This document shows positions 63,929 through 64,000 of a stretch of 64,000 nt of DNA, piece after piece. The DNA is from Blastococcus sp. TF02-09. GTDB lineage: Bacteria > Actinomycetota > Actinomycetes > Mycobacteriales > Geodermatophilaceae. The translations under genes and the position numbers were made by a program. The notes below the pieces were generated by a model. That model searched no databases, had not been told where the DNA came from, and worked only from the letters and a program-made list of their open reading frames with translations. Position 1 is the stretch's first letter, and each line of letters opens with the position of its first letter. The DNA lies in contig NZ_QOHH01000006.1 in assembly GCF_003319105.1 (NCBI RefSeq), forward strand, positions 124,001 to 188,000. The letters are read 5' to 3'.

Positions 63929-63982
63929 CGATGTGCGCCGGTGGCGCATCCCGAGCCCAGGATGCGCCGCCGGCGCACATCG
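63929..63982. repeat. 23-bp-arm palindrome after cimA
   Basis: Arms 63929-63951 and 63960-63982 match at 22 of 23 positions (the mismatch can form G-T in RNA), 8-base loop CGAGCCCA. Starts 11 bases after the cimA stop; a terminator or an intergenic repeat. Confidence 0.75.
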
Positions 63983-64000
63983 ATCCCGGGACGGCGGGAG

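Overview
The window is about 64 kb of very GC-rich chromosomal DNA, densely packed with genes that use GTG starts freely and often overlap by 4 bases (ATGA/GTGA). Gene content (MeaB, GlgE pathway, gatCAB, F420-type PPOX protein, Cfp6-like PH protein, LppZ-like lipoprotein) points to an actinomycete. I guess a Geodermatophilales-like lineage, but that is inference only. No rRNA, tRNA, CRISPR array, prophage or insertion sequence was recognised; this looks like core chromosome.

Layout. (1) 1-8.5 kb: end of a thiolase gene and meaB; a convergent HTTM membrane protein with a partner; an FAD-dependent oxidoreductase; an NlpC/P60 protein; a MarR regulator beside a palindrome-rich spacer; a VOC protein; a thioredoxin-TPR protein; a zinc metallopeptidase lipoprotein. 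(2) 8.5-23.5 kb: alpha-glucan metabolism. glgE-treS-maltokinase-glgB run leftward, glgP runs divergently rightward, then an FHA protein, a small unknown protein and glgX. Together they turn trehalose into maltose-1-phosphate and branched glucan, and degrade the glucan again. (3) 23.5-30.4 kb: a lone ABC ATPase, an enoyl-CoA hydratase, and a tightly coupled five-gene unit of ABC importer plus a cysteine-synthase-fold PLP enzyme. (4) 30.4-44.7 kb: etfBA, an MFS transporter, cysteine desulfurase, mnmA, a MetE-like protein, ligA, PPOX protein, ACT protein, gatC-gatA-(small membrane protein)-gatB, GNAT acetyltransferase. (5) 44.7-64 kb: LppZ-like lipoprotein, a D-2-hydroxyacid dehydrogenase, PH protein, HTH regulator, ilvD, a membrane PAS-GGDEF-EAL protein with degenerate catalytic motifs, ilvBNC, a DUF805 protein, serA, leuB, a glycosidase-like lipoprotein and cimA. 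This last part is a branched-chain amino-acid and serine biosynthesis block.

Regulation. Many genes have a TANNNT hexamer ending 6-8 bases before the start codon, the arrangement expected of leaderless transcripts; in two cases the hexamer includes the TAG stop codon of the upstream gene. ilvB and cimA are each preceded by a short ORF rich in branched-chain codons, a hairpin at its stop codon and a U-tract terminator, a textbook attenuator layout. The cimA leader reads MDATGTIIIE, which fits isoleucine sensing. Two copies of a palindromic element (46.87 kb and 56.50 kb) lie between convergent genes and differ by compensatory changes in both stems.
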